Part shown: positions 33,503-44,106 of the stretch, in pieces | Position numbering within the stretch: position 1 is the first letter of the stretch | Layout of the letters: each line of letters starts with the position of its first letter | Source of the DNA: UBA6263 sp049305865 | Lineage (GTDB): Bacteria > Patescibacteriota > Gracilibacteria > Absconditabacterales > Absconditicoccaceae | Direction: 5' to 3' | NCBI GenBank assembly: GCA_049305865.1 | Contig: JBAQPP010000038.1 | Location: 1-64,000 of the forward strand | DNA length: 64,000 nucleotides | Notes under the pieces: generated by a model | Told to the model about the DNA's origin: nothing | Seen by the model: the letters and a program-made list of their open reading frames with translations, nothing else | Databases searched by the model: none | Translations under genes and position numbers: made by a program

Positions 33503-35627
33503 ACCACTTTACATCATTTAAAATATTTTTTTCCTGCGATCATCTTATATTAAAAACGATTAATTTGTCAAATTTAACTTTATTTCAGTAACAAGACATA
33601 AGAAAATTATATCCACCAACTAATATCTTTTTTTGATTAGATTTTGATTTAAATATATTTTTCCCAAATCATCAAGTAATATTTTCAATCAATATCAAAT
33701 TTTCTTTATCAATTCCTTTTGATAAAAACATATCAAAAATAGCTTTAGACTCTTCTTTTTGAGTAGATAAAATAAATATTGAATTTAAATTTTTACTTTC
33801 TTCCATATCAAGAAAATTTCAAATTTTTTCTACAGTTTCAAGTCTAACAGCCGAAATATTTGCTGTAAATATTGATTCCTTGATTGCCTTGTAAGTCTGA
33901 TCATAGTGAGACAAAAATATTGTATGAAAACTATTAAAAATATCAGTAAATTCAGATCGATTTGTAAATTTAGAAGATTCACCATAAACAAAATAAAAAT
34001 CTCATTGGTTATACATTTTTTTGGAAACATACATTATACCACCAAAAACATTTATCATATGGTTAAATCCAGACCAAAATTGCTTAAAATCATCTCACAA
34101 TAAACTCTGAAAAGAATCTTTGTAATATTGGAATTGTGATAACAAAGAATTGGTCTTCACAAAATCCAGACTATCAACAATAGGATTAATTTGCATACTT
34201 GTATTTGCGTTATTTGTGAAAAAATTTTTTGTTTCTATAAATACTTCACCTATAAATATCTGAAAAAAATTACAAAAGTTTTGTAGCTCAATCATTGCTT
34301 TATCATCACACAATCATAGTTGATAATTTAGTTTATATTTATAGATAAACATTTCTATAAGATTCAAAATATAGTACAGATCACATGTCCTAGAAAGATA
34401 ATAATTATAATTTTTATATCGCCATTCCATATCAAAAAAGCATATATCATAGCCGTGATAATGTTCTTTTTGATCTTCAATGAGAGAAAACAAACCTCAA
34501 TGAGTAGTTAGTATTATTGGATATCTTGTTATATCTCTAGTATCTTTGAGAAAATAATAAACCTGGTAGTCAAACTTACTATTCAAATCCAACACACCAT
34601 ATCATTGATATAGATGAGAAATATATTTTAAAATAAACATAATTTCGCCATCTTCAAAATCTTTTTTATTCACAAACTTAAATAAGCTATCATAGTTTAT
34701 TGTCTGGTCCTCTCTAGCAAATCAAATATTTTTTATTCACATATCATTCAATATATTTTTTACAATATCCATTTTAGGTTTATTGGAGAAAGAAAGAATT
34801 AAATTTTTATTGGACAATAATCATTCCAAAATTTCTTTTAATCATACATTTCATACATAATATCTTTGTAAGCTCTGTAGGTCCAAAACATTTATCAGTT
34901 TATCATTAGTCTTAAATGATGTATTTGAAGGACTAATTCTTTCCAATCTAGGGACTTGTATATCATCCATAGATATATCTTCTATATTAGTAATTATCTG
35001 AGAGAAAACAGAATGTTTTGAAAGAAAATATCCAACAATGGGATATTTGGATTTAATAAGATTAAAATATTTGATTATATATAGAAAGAATCATAATGAA
35101 TTTTGAGTGTCACAAAGAGCATCATGGAATGATTCTTCTCACTCTGAAAGAAACTTTCGATCTAAATTAAGTTGGTTAAAAACTTTATTTTCTTGAATAT
35201 GCTTAGTCAATACATCCAATGCATAACTAGGAGCATAGTGAATAAAGTTTTGCATTAAACTCACAGTATCTATTGTGCTATGATATTTCAAATTAGGGAA
35301 AAATTTATTCAAAAAAGATATATCAAAAGCCACATTGTGTCATATAATAATAGTATTTGGAGTAAAAAATTTCTCTATATGAGGATATATATCTTCCACA
35401 CTAGGTGAATTCTCCAAATCTTTCAAACTCAAACCAGTAATAAATCATACTATACTTTTTAGTTCAGAAGTATCTTTTGTAGGTTTTATAAGAGATTCAA
35501 ATTGATCTATAATTTTTCAACTAGCATCAATTTCTATAATTCAAATCTGAATTGGCTCATCTTTATTTATATCCAATCATGTCGTTTCAAAGTCTATTCA
35601 AACATATCTAAATTGTAAATTTAACAT
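33474..35627 (-). CDS. DEDDh exonuclease with degenerate DinG-like C-terminus
   Basis: 717 residues. The N-terminal 190 residues are a DnaQ-type 3'-5' exonuclease: YVGIDFETTGLD (motif I), IIIGHNVAFDISFLNKF (motif II) and SFHDALCDTQ (motif III, His-x4-Asp). The remaining 500 residues resemble the helicase half of exonuclease-fused DinG only in general layout; ILVGGYNFLMSCYG near the end recalls the DinG motif ILVGT-SFWEGVD. No Walker A (GxGKT) is visible, so ATPase activity is doubtful. Likely a DNA repair or RNA-processing nuclease. Operon with the downstream HExxH protein. Confidence 0.75.
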
Positions 35628-35801
35628 CAAAAAAATAACGTATTAAAAATTAACAATACAGATTATTTTTTAACACAATTAAATCAACCTAATAATTATT
35701 TATTTACTTGAAAGAAAGTTAAAAAGAAGTAAATAATCATTATGAATTAAAGACCACAAATAAAATAAAATAAAGTTAAGTAAAATCCATAATCCGAGCT
35801 T

Positions 35802-35807
35802 TATAAT
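35802..35807 (+). promoter_or_regulatory. Probable -10 box of the 35820 gene
   Basis: TATAAT lies only 12 bases before the ATG, so the transcript would have almost no leader. No good -35 box is seen at the right distance (TTAAGT at 20 bases is poor). Confidence 0.3.
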
Positions 35808-35819
35808 AATTTAATTCTT

Positions 35820-36281
35820 ATGCCATACAAACACACCCAAATTTCCTACATGATGCTAATTATTACACTTACTGTACTAGTACTGTTCGCACAAGCTTAT
35901 ATCACTGCTTCTCTCGAACCCGAATCAGTCAATTCTGGTACAAATTTTGCCATGACTAGTATAATGATTTTAATAATACTTATAATCTCCTCCTTCATAT
36001 CACTCCAAGTACATATTGATGATAAATATCTAAGGATCAAATTTGGATACGGGATTTTCAGAAAAAGATTTTTACTTAGTGATATGCTATCTGCCAAAAC
36101 AGTAAAGAATCATCGATATTATGGATGGGGAATAAAAGTACGATTCTGGCCAAAGATGTGGATTTACAGTATTTCTGGTTTTGATGCAGTCGAAATAAAA
36201 ATGAAAAATACTAAAATATACAGAATAGGTACAGATGAAGCTAAAAAATTAGAACAAGCAATTCTTCAATCAATAAAATAA
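35820..36281 (+). CDS. Membrane protein with PH-like domain, no UGA-Gly codons
   Basis: 153 residues, two N-terminal helices (about 10-28 and 45-63), then a beta-rich domain (YLRIKFGYGIFRKRFLLSDM, YYGWGIKVRFW) of the kind found in small bacterial PH-like membrane proteins. All seven glycines use GGN codons and none uses TGA, while neighbours use TGA for most glycines. The base composition also looks less AT-rich. It reads the same under the standard code. This fits recent gain from a standard-code donor. Function unknown. Confidence 0.75.
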   Translation: MPYKHTQISYMMLIITLTVLVLFAQAYITASLEPESVNSGTNFAMTSIMILIILIISSFISLQVHIDDKYLRIKFGYGIFRKRFLLSDMLSAKTVKNHRYYGWGIKVRFWPKMWIYSISGFDAVEIKMKNTKIYRIGTDEAKKLEQAILQSIK

Positions 36282-36355
36282 TACTTTTCTTTCTAGATAT
36301 TTTGACAAAAAAAATAATCAGATTATAATAAATATACTTTATTTATTATAATTTT

Positions 36356-37600
36356 ATGACATTTCATAAAACAATATCCCAAAAAGATATCCAAAATTTT
36401 ATAAGCAATACGAAATGAGAAAAAAGCAAAGTTGTAAAAGAAATACAAAATTTAAAAGAAAACACTATTGATAGATTAATGCAAGATTTTGGACAAGATG
36501 ATATAAAGTTTATAGATCCTATGCTAGTAAAATGAGTAGAGAAGGATTATTTTGAAATACTAAAAACAACACAATGAAACGTAGACCCAAACTTTGATTA
36601 CAATATAATAAAAAAAGATATAGAAAATATGTTCAAGAGAGAATCTTTTCAAAAAGATTATATAAAAAAATATAAAAGCTGTTCTGAGAGTAAATACTTA
36701 GAAACATCACATAAACAATTATTACAAAGAAAAAAAGAACTAAGTTCCAACATACATATCTGACACAGAGAACAAGAAGAATTATCTTCTATCAATTGAT
36801 TTTTAAAACTCTTAGAAACAGAAAATATAGAGAATACCAAGTCAAGAAATATCATGTTTGATAAAGATTATTTCACAAATACATGAGATAAATTTAATAT
36901 TCAATGTTTTTTTGAGCAAGATGAAGAATGAAATAGGAACTATTTTTCAATAAATGAATTATTAAACGATCTAGAAACATTTGGAATAGAATCTTGATAT
37001 CCTAAAATACAAACAGAAACCTTCGGAGGAATAGAAGGATTCAATAATGTACAAAAATTTATAAAATTAGCTCTTTTAAAAAATATTTTAGCAAAATATA
37101 GAAATTATCAGGAAGTACTGATGTATAATTTTATAGATTATGAAAAATGAGAACATAGCGATTGAAATAGAATAGGTCTTTTAGCAGAAAAAGTAGTAGA
37201 ACGAACATTTAGAAATTTTGCCGATATAGATAATAGATATTCAGTAAAAGTTAGAAAGTCTAGTATAGGAGAAGACGAAAAAAACAAAGTAGATCTTATA
37301 ATACATCTAAAAGACAAAAAAACAGGACTAAATATAGAAAAAGAATTACAATTGACCATAGATCATCACCAAAAAGTATTGGAACATAAAAGATTACAGA
37401 TAGATAGACAAAAATGATCTAGATGAAGCAACCTAGATCTATTAGAACTTGAGTTACATTTGTTGGATCAGAAAATAACTTTACGAAGAAATCTCAATAG
37501 ACCCATATGAGGTTTGAATAATTTTTTATCTATAGAAGATAAAGAATTTTTGAAAAAAACTTATGACAGAATTATTTGAGAATTGGAAGAAAAACAATAA
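36356..37600 (+). CDS. Protein of unknown function with possible nuclease-like core
   Basis: 414 residues, soluble and mostly helical in the first 250. The region NRIGLLAEKVVERTF (about 270) followed by NKVDLIIHLKDKKTG and LNIEKELQLTI has the spacing of a PD-(D/E)XK core: an acidic residue after a hydrophobic strand, then E-x-Q after about 18 residues. The match is weak. TGA and GGA glycines are mixed. No signal peptide. It begins a run of four same-strand genes (HAD, SemiSWEET, P-loop-like) ending at a terminator. Confidence 0.5.
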
Positions 37601-37634
37601 GCATAGGTATATAATTTAATATACTAAGTAATCT

Positions 37635-38294
37635 ATGCAAACACACATAGTCTTTGATCTAGATTGAACTATAGCCGATACTCAGAAAATTCACCAACAG
37701 ATTGAATCCGATTTTCTTAAATCAAGATGATGTATTATGATACCAGAAATAATTTGAGTTAAATATGCTTGAAGATCCCCCCAAGAACGGATATCAGAAT
37801 TATTAATCTCAGAGAATATAGACTTTAAAAAAAGAGATATAGATAATTTTGTAGATAACAAAGATAATATAGTAATAGACCTCTTACAAAAATGAGAAAT
37901 TCAACTTATGCCATATGCTGTAGAAATATTACAATATCTAAATAATAAAAATTATAAAATCTGACTGTCTTCTGGGGCATGCAGAGAGTTTATAAATCAA
38001 TTTATTAAATACTTTAATCTAGAAAATATCATCATAGCCAGTACTAGTGCGAATGAAGTAGAAAAGAAAAAACCAAATCCTGATGTATTTTTAAGTTCAT
38101 TTAATCAGATAGAAAAAATTCATGGTAAACCAGAAATGAAATATGTAGTTTGAGACTGACGATCAGATATCGAATGATGATATAGATCCTGAAGCAAAAC
38201 AGTGCGACTGAATTACTTAAAAAAAACAAAACTAAATGACATATACTGTAATTTTGAAATAACATCATTAAAATATTTGAAAGATATTTTATAA
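37635..38294 (+). CDS. HAD hydrolase, beta-phosphoglucomutase/phosphatase type
   Basis: 219 residues. Motif I FDLDGTIADT at the very start, motif II GLSSGAC (Ser), motif III lysine in EKKKPNPDVF and motif IV VVGDGRSDIEGGYRSG with its acidic pair. A helical cap sits between motifs I and II (about 20-95). It belongs to the sugar-phosphatase or phosphomutase branch of the HAD family. The exact substrate is not clear. TGA gives Gly of DLDG and GDGRSD. Confidence 0.85.
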
Positions 38295-38307
38295 TTTAGA
38301 ATAAATT

Positions 38308-38565
38308 ATGCCTTGAACAACAGATTTAATATGATATTTAGCCACTGCAGTGTGAACATTCTTAATGCTACCACAAGTCATCAAATCTTTCAAAACCAAA
38401 AATATGAAAGACATATCACGATGAATGATTTTCATGTATATATGAAATTGTCTTCTATGGTTTATCTATGGCTTATTGATAAATTCTATACCACTTATGT
38501 TATGCAATTTTATAGCTCTTATAATAGGCTTATTACAACTAATTTTAAAAATTAAACACAAATAA
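38308..38565 (+). CDS. SemiSWEET-type sugar transporter
   Basis: 85 residues, three membrane helices with the PQ-loop signature: YLATAVGTFLMLPQVIKSFK, then MKDISRGMIF and WNCLLWFIYGLLI. SemiSWEETs dimerise to form a small bidirectional sugar pore. Length and the LPQ motif fit the family fully. It starts 13 bases after the HAD gene, which handles sugar phosphates in many families, so the two may both serve sugar uptake or use; this link is inference. Confidence 0.88.
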
Positions 38566-38569
38566 TATC

Positions 38570-39157
38570 ATGATAAAACAAATCATATTAGACAAGAAAA
38601 TATTTCAATTTGAGGAATCACTTCTGCCATGCTTAGTTGTATGAGCACATAAATCATGAGCCTCATATTTTTCAGTTACCATAGTCGCTAATCTTATAAA
38701 TAAATGATCCAAAGTTATATTTTTTACAGCCTTCCCCATGGCAAAAGAAGAATTATTAGATCAAATTTGAACAGATAAAACATTTGATATTACAAAAAAA
38801 ACAGACTTAGAAAATATTCCACAAGACAAATCTATTATAATTGAAAGTTGAAACAAAGAGTTACGAGGACAAGTAATCAAAGGTGTAAAAGATTTAGAAA
38901 ATTATATTATTTTTGTAAAAAATATTGAAGAATATGACAACTCAATATTGGATATCATATGAATAAACAATAAAATTATATTATCTTGAGACCTTGATAA
39001 TTGCAGTTTCAAAAACAATATAGCAAGTAAAAAATGGGAATCAAAAATTATTTTCACTGTTCCAGAGACTGCATTGAATATCCAAGTTCCAATCTTAGAA
39101 AAATATGAAAGCTATTTGATAAACTCCAAAATAAAATGAATTTTAAAAATTAAATAA
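38570..39157 (+). CDS. Unknown protein with P-loop-like motif
   Basis: 195 residues, soluble. The segment CLVVGAHKSGASYFSVTIV (about 21-39) resembles a Walker A after a beta strand, but the usual Gly-Lys-Ser/Thr is Gly-Ala-Ser, with a Lys two positions before the Gly. The strands SKVIFFTAF, SIIIESG, YIIFVKNI and KIILSGDLDN give a Rossmann-like order as in RecA or ParA folds. No motif confirms ATP binding. It starts five bases after the SemiSWEET stop. Confidence 0.5.
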
Positions 39158-39181
39158 AAAACTGACCATAAGTCAGCTTTT
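39157..39181. terminator. Bidirectional terminator between 38570 gene and hsp20
   Basis: The stem ACTGAC...GTCAGC has a five-base loop, with A-rich upstream and T-rich downstream flanks (CTTTTG). It lies in the 29-base gap between convergent genes, so it can serve both. Confidence 0.6.
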
Positions 39182-39186
39182 GTTTC

Positions 39187-39543
39187 CTATTTATCGTATT
39201 CTACTTCTAATTTAATTTTTTCTGGGACTAATGCTTTGGGTACTATGACTTCTAACGTATTATTGGATGTTAATTTGCTATGAATTTTATCAAAATAAAC
39301 CTGAGGAGGTAAATCTATAACTTGATCAATATCTCATCGATAACATTCTTCTTTTATAGGGATTAAATTATCTTTTACCTGTGATTTAGATCTTTTTCAA
39401 GTAATTACAAGTCTATAATCTTTGATATTGAGTTTTATGCTATCTTTTTCTACTCATCAAAGAGGCATCAAAATAACAATCTCTTGTGGAGATTCGTAAA
39501 TATCGTATGGTATATTTGGCTTAACTTGTTCCTTTTTTTGCAT
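39187..39543 (-). CDS. Small heat-shock protein Hsp20
   Basis: 118 residues. An alpha-crystallin domain fills nearly the whole protein: ESPQEIVILMPLGGVEKDS, then KLNIKDYRLVITGKR and the C-terminal strand NNTLEVIVPKALVPEKI. Holds unfolded proteins in an ATP-independent way. The N-terminal arm is very short (about 18 residues). No heat-shock promoter element (CIRCE) is seen upstream. Confidence 0.88.
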
Positions 39544-39621
39544 TAATTTTTTTAAAAAGATTTAAATTTTAATTACAATATAGAAAAAAATAATATTTTC
39601 AATCAAATAAAATAATATACA

Positions 39622-40332
39622 TTATTCTCTCTTTGCTGGCTCAGAATATCAATGTTTTTTAAGTTTTATCAATATACCTATAACATTTCTTAGATTAAAT
39701 ATTATTCATTCAGTAGCAATCTCAGTATAGTATTTATTTTTTCTTAAAAACAATTTTCATCTATTATATATCCTCATATGAGCACACAGATCTTTTATAT
39801 TAACATACAAATCTATAAGACAATGTACAACATCTGGTGATAAATATTCAGAATGTCTCATGTCCAAATATTGCCATATTTCAAAGGACCTCTCTTCAAA
39901 ATAGATAATATTATCTTTATCACTAATTTGCTTAGCTAGAGATTTCAACAAAAGCTGTGGCTTTATTTCATATAGTTCTTCAAGCTTTTCTTCCCTTTGG
40001 TTTCTTATCTGTTTTTCTAAATTATCTACATCCAATTTATCATTCTCGACATCTGGGTTAAAATCAAAAATACGAGACAAAATATTTTCTCTTAATCTAT
40101 TAATATTTCTAGAAATCAAATAATCCATTTCATCCTTTACAATTTTCCGTTTTGTTCTTTTCGAGTGATTAATCAGTTTATCGATCACAATAACAGTAAA
40201 TATAGTTCATATAGCCTCTGCAAACAGATTTAATCACAAATCAGAAGAAAAAATCCATACAAAAAAAGACAGTATTAAGAACAAAAAAACCGTCAAATAA
40301 ACAAGATTACTATTATTTAGTTTTTTATACAT
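39622..40332 (-). CDS. Membrane protein, unknown
   Basis: 236 residues. Two N-terminal helices (about 9-28 and 33-50, LNLFAEAIGTIFTVIVIDKL), followed by a long charged cytoplasmic region, Arg/Glu/Lys-rich with likely coiled coil (NRLRENILSRIFDFNPD onward). The pattern of a two-helix anchor plus a helical cytoplasmic tail occurs in many unknown bacterial proteins. No family named. It ends in FNLRNVIGIL... near the C-terminus. The next gene (PH-like membrane protein) is 13 bases upstream on the same strand. Confidence 0.55.
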
Positions 40333-40345
40333 CACTTTTATTTAT

Positions 40346-40909
40346 CTAAACTTCATATCAAATAATATTTGATATCATTTCTTTTTTTTCTTCTGGTCTA
40401 GGTATAAAATACAGCGTAATTTCTCAAAAATTATCAGAATCTCATTCTGACAAAAATATCAAATCTCAATTATTGAAAACACTATATAAGAAATATCTTT
40501 TCCTTACGGAAATTGTTTTTATTTTATCTACATCTACTGTTGCCATATCTCTCTTAAATATGCCAGTTTGATTAAACATAATCAATGACTTTGGAGTAAC
40601 CAAAGCAAAATCCATATAGTAATCTATGAAATGTTTTATAACTGGTCAAGCAAAAGTAAGCAAAACAAAAATCATTCCAATTATAACATAGATGGTATAT
40701 TTTTCTTGTGATGTTCAAAATACCCAATTACTCACAACAATAGTAACGATCATAATAATAATAGACCCTAATAATTTAGGAAAAACTTTCTCAAACAAAA
40801 AAAGCCAGCTTTTATCCAAAAGAACAACTTTATCTACACCATATTGATCCTGGTGTTCTTTTAGGCTTTTTTGTCTAAGTCTCGTATCAAAACTTGAAAA
40901 AATTTTCAT
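40346..40909 (-). CDS. PH-like membrane protein, unknown
   Basis: 187 residues. A soluble N-terminus is followed by two helices (about 45-64 and 72-90) and a C-terminal beta region with MATVDVDKIKTISVRKRY, FNNGDLIFLSEGD, then GEITLYFIPRPEE. That pattern, two helices then short beta strands, resembles the bacterial PH (bPH) membrane proteins. Function unknown. It is the second gene of a unit running lepB, this gene, then the 40332 gene, with gaps of 15 and 13 bases. Confidence 0.55.
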
Positions 40910-40924
40910 ATATATTGTTTTATT

Positions 40925-41509
40925 CTAAAATACTTTGAAATCTGGAATAATCCTAACATAAACTTTTCAAATCATATAATTTGATGGCACTGTATAGTTT
41001 GTTCACTCAAAACATCCTAGTCCGAAACAACAAAGAGAATCAGTAGAGAATCATCTATTGTCTCACATTACAAAAAATCAGCTTTCAATTTTAAATTCTG
41101 ATTTGCCACATCTAGCTTCTGTAGTGACATAATCTGGTAAATAATTTTCTTCTAATTTTTTACAATCTTCTACCGCTCAACTATTACATATATATATTCA
41201 TCAATCGTGTATTTTTACAGTTTCTCATGGTAATCATATAATTCTTTTTATATAAGGAACATTTTTCCCTGGAGGAACAAAAACAATAACATCACCTCTA
41301 TTCAATTGACCAAACCTGGGTGTGATTTTATCGACTATAATAAAATTATTTTCTTCAAAAGTTGGAGACATACTAGATCATACAACAGTATAAGGATTGG
41401 CTATAAAAAATCTTATAAACAAAACTATACCTCACACAAAGACCAAAAAAGCTAATAAATCAAATACATCAGCTAAAAAATTTTCTAATATTCACTTATT
41501 AAATTTCAT
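40925..41509 (-). CDS. lepB: Signal peptidase I
   Basis: 194 residues. One membrane helix near residue 20-36, then the serine-containing VVGSSMSPTF (catalytic Ser) and the lysine box VPYIKRIIGLPGETV (catalytic Lys), then VMGDNRGFSTDS. These are the B, D and E boxes of type I signal peptidases, which cut signal peptides of exported proteins. Many exported proteins are encoded in the window. Length is close to small Gram-positive SPases. TGA glycines occur in several conserved places. Confidence 0.93.
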
Positions 41510-41619
41510 CAATCAAAATATTTAATATAAATAATTTTAAATACACAAAAACCAATATTAATAGACTTATTTATAATCTATTAATTTTCAATTTATCTAA
41601 TGCCCTACACAGTTAAATA

Positions 41620-42027
41620 TTAAAATGGCACTTCTTCATCGTCAGGGATCGGATGTTCTACATCAGCAGGATATCAAGGTTCATCTCATGCTTGTCCTTT
41701 TGTATCCAAAAATATAAAGTTATCAACAATAACTTCAGTAGAAAATCTTTCATTTCACTCGCTGTCTTGCCATTTTCTAGTTCTGAGTCTTCATTCAATA
41801 TAAACTCTTTTTCACTTAGTCAAATACTTTCACAAAACTTCTGCTCACTTACCATAGGCTACACATCTATGATACTCTGCGTCTTCCAATAGATTACCAT
41901 CTCTATTTTTAAACTTTCTGTTTGTTGCAACTGTAAAGTTTGCAACTGGAGTACCACTGCTTTCAATACTTTTAACCTGTAAATTATTGGTAGCTCTACC
42001 AATAAGCATTACCTTATTCAAATCCAT
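41620..42027 (-). CDS. ssb: Single-stranded DNA-binding protein SSB
   Basis: 135 residues. An OB fold is evident: NKVMLIGRATNN, VANFTVATNRKF, EYHRCVAYGKGAEVLGKYL and KRVYIEGRLRTRKW, ending in the acidic tip DDEEVPF that recruits partner proteins. ATG at 42033 is a possible alternative start two codons earlier. The linker is short compared with E. coli SSB. The tail has the same kind of ending as the DUF3127 protein at 4987-5307. Confidence 0.95.
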
Positions 42028-42108
42028 CTTCATAAATATAACGTATAAAAACGATGAATACAATACACTCATCGTATTGAGTAATAACAAAACTTTTTCA
42101 AAAATCAA

Positions 42109-42138
42109 TTGATTTTAAGCTGATTTTTATTATATAAT
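42109..42138 (+). promoter_or_regulatory. Promoter of tRNA-Leu
   Basis: TTGATT (42109-42114), an 18-base spacer, TATAAT (42133-42138). The tRNA starts about 39 bases later, leaving a short 5' leader for RNase P. Confidence 0.5.
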
Positions 42139-42176
42139 CCTGCGTCGTATTTTTTTTAAAACAAAAATCATTATAT

Positions 42177-42260
42177 GCCCAGATGATGGAATTGGTAGAC
42201 ATGCTAGACTCAAAATCTGGTGTCTGTAAGGACGTGGGGGTTCGAGTCCCCCTCTGGGTA
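42177..42260 (+). tRNA. tRNA-Leu (anticodon CAA)
   Basis: The acceptor stem GCCCAGA pairs with TCTGGGT (one G-U), discriminator A. The anticodon arm has a five-pair stem and loop CTCAAAA, giving anticodon CAA, which reads TTG. A long variable arm (class II) follows, then a T-arm GGGGG/CCCCC with loop TTCGAGT. The leucine identity agrees with the long variable arm and A73. CCA is not encoded. A hairpin and T-run lie 20 bases downstream. This is the only tRNA found; the UGA-decoding tRNA-Gly(UCA) is not in the window. Confidence 0.95.
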
Positions 42261-42279
42261 AAAATTAAAATCAAAAAGA

Positions 42280-42306
42280 CTGCAACAAAATGCAGATTTT
42301 TTTTAT
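42280..42306 (+). terminator. Terminator of tRNA-Leu
   Basis: CTGCA and TGCAG form a five-pair stem with a six-base loop, followed by a run of eight T. Confidence 0.7.
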
Positions 42307-42313
42307 AAAAAAA

Positions 42314-43219
42314 TTAATCTATTTCTTTACATAATTTATTTATAGACATTCTAATATAAGTATTTAATGATTGTAAATGTTCCATTCACGTAATATCAAA
42401 GTCATATTTTCCATCAGTCATATGATTTACAGTTTCTTTAAATAATTGTAAATTTTGTAAAGAGTCCTTGTGTCTTGCAATAATAGAAATCTGTTCATCT
42501 TGTTTAAATATTTTATATCATTGAGATTCTTTAATAATCAAGAACATATTTCTAATAAAATTGATTATTTCTTGTTGTATAGTAGATTCTAAAATATTGT
42601 TTACTACATCGTCAATTGATATATTATCAAATATTTTATTATCTTTGTTCTTTATAATTTCTTTCTTTATTTCATTTCAATACTTATACAAATCCAATTT
42701 TTTTAAAATCCAGATATCTTTCCTTATATTCCAAGCAATAGCAGATAATGTTTTAGTGGGTGATATAATAGCGACAGTATCTTGTTTTAAGTTTTTCTGT
42801 CTATCAAAACCTTTTTCTATAGCAAATTGTTTAATTTCCTTTTTTGAAAGTTTATATAACCTACTTGGGAGCATCGTCTGTACAATTTCTCTTGTATCAT
42901 ATATTCAAGCCTGCATTCTTGCACTAGCCCAAATTCTAGGATCTCAATGTATTTCTTTTTTTTCTTCATCAATATAAATAACTCATTTATACCCTGTAGT
43001 AATGATTTTATCATCTGGAGACTTCATAATCAATATCTTCCATAGGTTTCAGATAGTATTAGGTTTTTCTTTATATCATTGTTTCAATGCATGACTCATA
43101 ACGAAAGGCAGACTAGCAGTCACCGTAGGATATCAATTTTTATATAAAAATCAGTCTTGCTGTATTTTATCAAGATTATTCTCAGGTGTAGTATGCATAA
43201 TATAACGAACATTTCTCAT
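42314..43219 (-). CDS. Protein of unknown function
   Basis: 301 residues, soluble. N-terminus MRNVRYIMHTTPENNLDKIQ then QDGFLYKNGYP. The combination of a His-Thr near the start and an I-x-x-DGFL element is reminiscent of ADP-ribosyltransferase-like folds (a His-containing strand, then the helix before a Gly loop), but nothing later confirms it. The C-terminal 150 residues are helical and charged. No relation to neighbours is obvious; the phosphoesterase gene is 27 bases upstream on the same strand. Confidence 0.5.
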
Positions 43220-43246
43220 AGAACACACAACAAATACATAAAAAAA

Positions 43247-43966
43247 TTATTTATAATAAATCAATTCCATATTTCATTTATCATTTTCTACTACCGCAGT
43301 ACATGATATGACTCGATCTCAACAATTAATACAATCTATACCATTTACCAATCTACGATCAGGCATATGATAATGTCAGAATATAATTCAATCAAAATTT
43401 CTTTTTTGTGTTCGTTTAGCAATTTTCCTATAAAGCATGCCTTTGGGAAATAATATTTTCTTAAAAAACGTTTTTATCTTTTCTGATACTGGTATTGCTC
43501 AATTCTTTTTACTACCAAATAAAGTTTCTATAAGATAAATCATAGTATAAATAAAATTCATAAATCTTGCTAAACTTGGTAAGTGATAACACACATAATC
43601 AAATCTATCTCCGTGACCAATATAGTATTTTTGATCATCTCATGAAACATATGTCATATCATTTACTATACTGATATTATATAAATGCATATGTTCTAAA
43701 TGTCTTATAAATTTATCATGATTCCCCTTGATATAAACCAATTCAACTCAATTTTCTGCAAAATTTATTATATAATTAATAAACTTCGTTTCTCTTTCTG
43801 TCCATCTTCACAAAATACCCAATTGCCAGAAATCTATACAATCTCCATTGATTATAAGTCTATCAAATTCAATACTATTCAAAAAATCCATTAATTTTCC
43901 TATTTTAGATACGGGCTTACCCAAATGGATATCAGACAAGATTACTGTTTTATATCTCTTTTTCAT
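43247..43966 (-). CDS. Calcineurin-like metallophosphoesterase (LpxH-like)
   Basis: 239 residues. All metal-binding motifs of the fold are seen: ILSDIHLG, INGDCIDFWQ, IKGNHDKF, YYIGHGDRFD and the final FGHYHMP. The arrangement is like the UDP-2,3-diacylglucosamine pyrophosphatase group (LpxH and LpxI-like enzymes). Since lipid A genes are usually lacking in these bacteria and none is in the window, another substrate is likely. Promoter at 44004-44032. Confidence 0.8.
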
Positions 43967-44003
43967 AACAGTAAATAAAATATCAATTTAAAACATATAC
44001 AAA

Positions 44004-44032
44004 ATTATACTTCAAAACATCATTAAAGTCAA
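44004..44032 (-). promoter_or_regulatory. Promoter of the 43966 phosphoesterase
   Basis: On the minus strand: TTGACT (44027-44032), a 17-base spacer, TATAAT (44004-44009). Confidence 0.5.
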
Positions 44033-44081
44033 ATTTTTAGTTTTGCTTGCTTTCAAATTTTTATTCGCTAAATAATTATCA

Positions 44082-44099
44082 ATTCTTAATTCTTAATTC
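44082..44099. repeat. 18-base repeat, copy 1
   Basis: ATTCTTAATTCTTAATTC ends 7 bases before the murC start codon. An identical copy lies 6 bases before tsaB (48359-48376). It is made of TTCTTAA-type units. Confidence 0.5.
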
Positions 44100-44106
44100 C
44101 AAATCT

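Noticed and set aside
42561..42977. 138-residue plus-strand ORF
   Set aside because: Antisense of the 42314-43219 gene and without recognisable features. The same holds for similar long antisense ORFs, such as 28516-29007.
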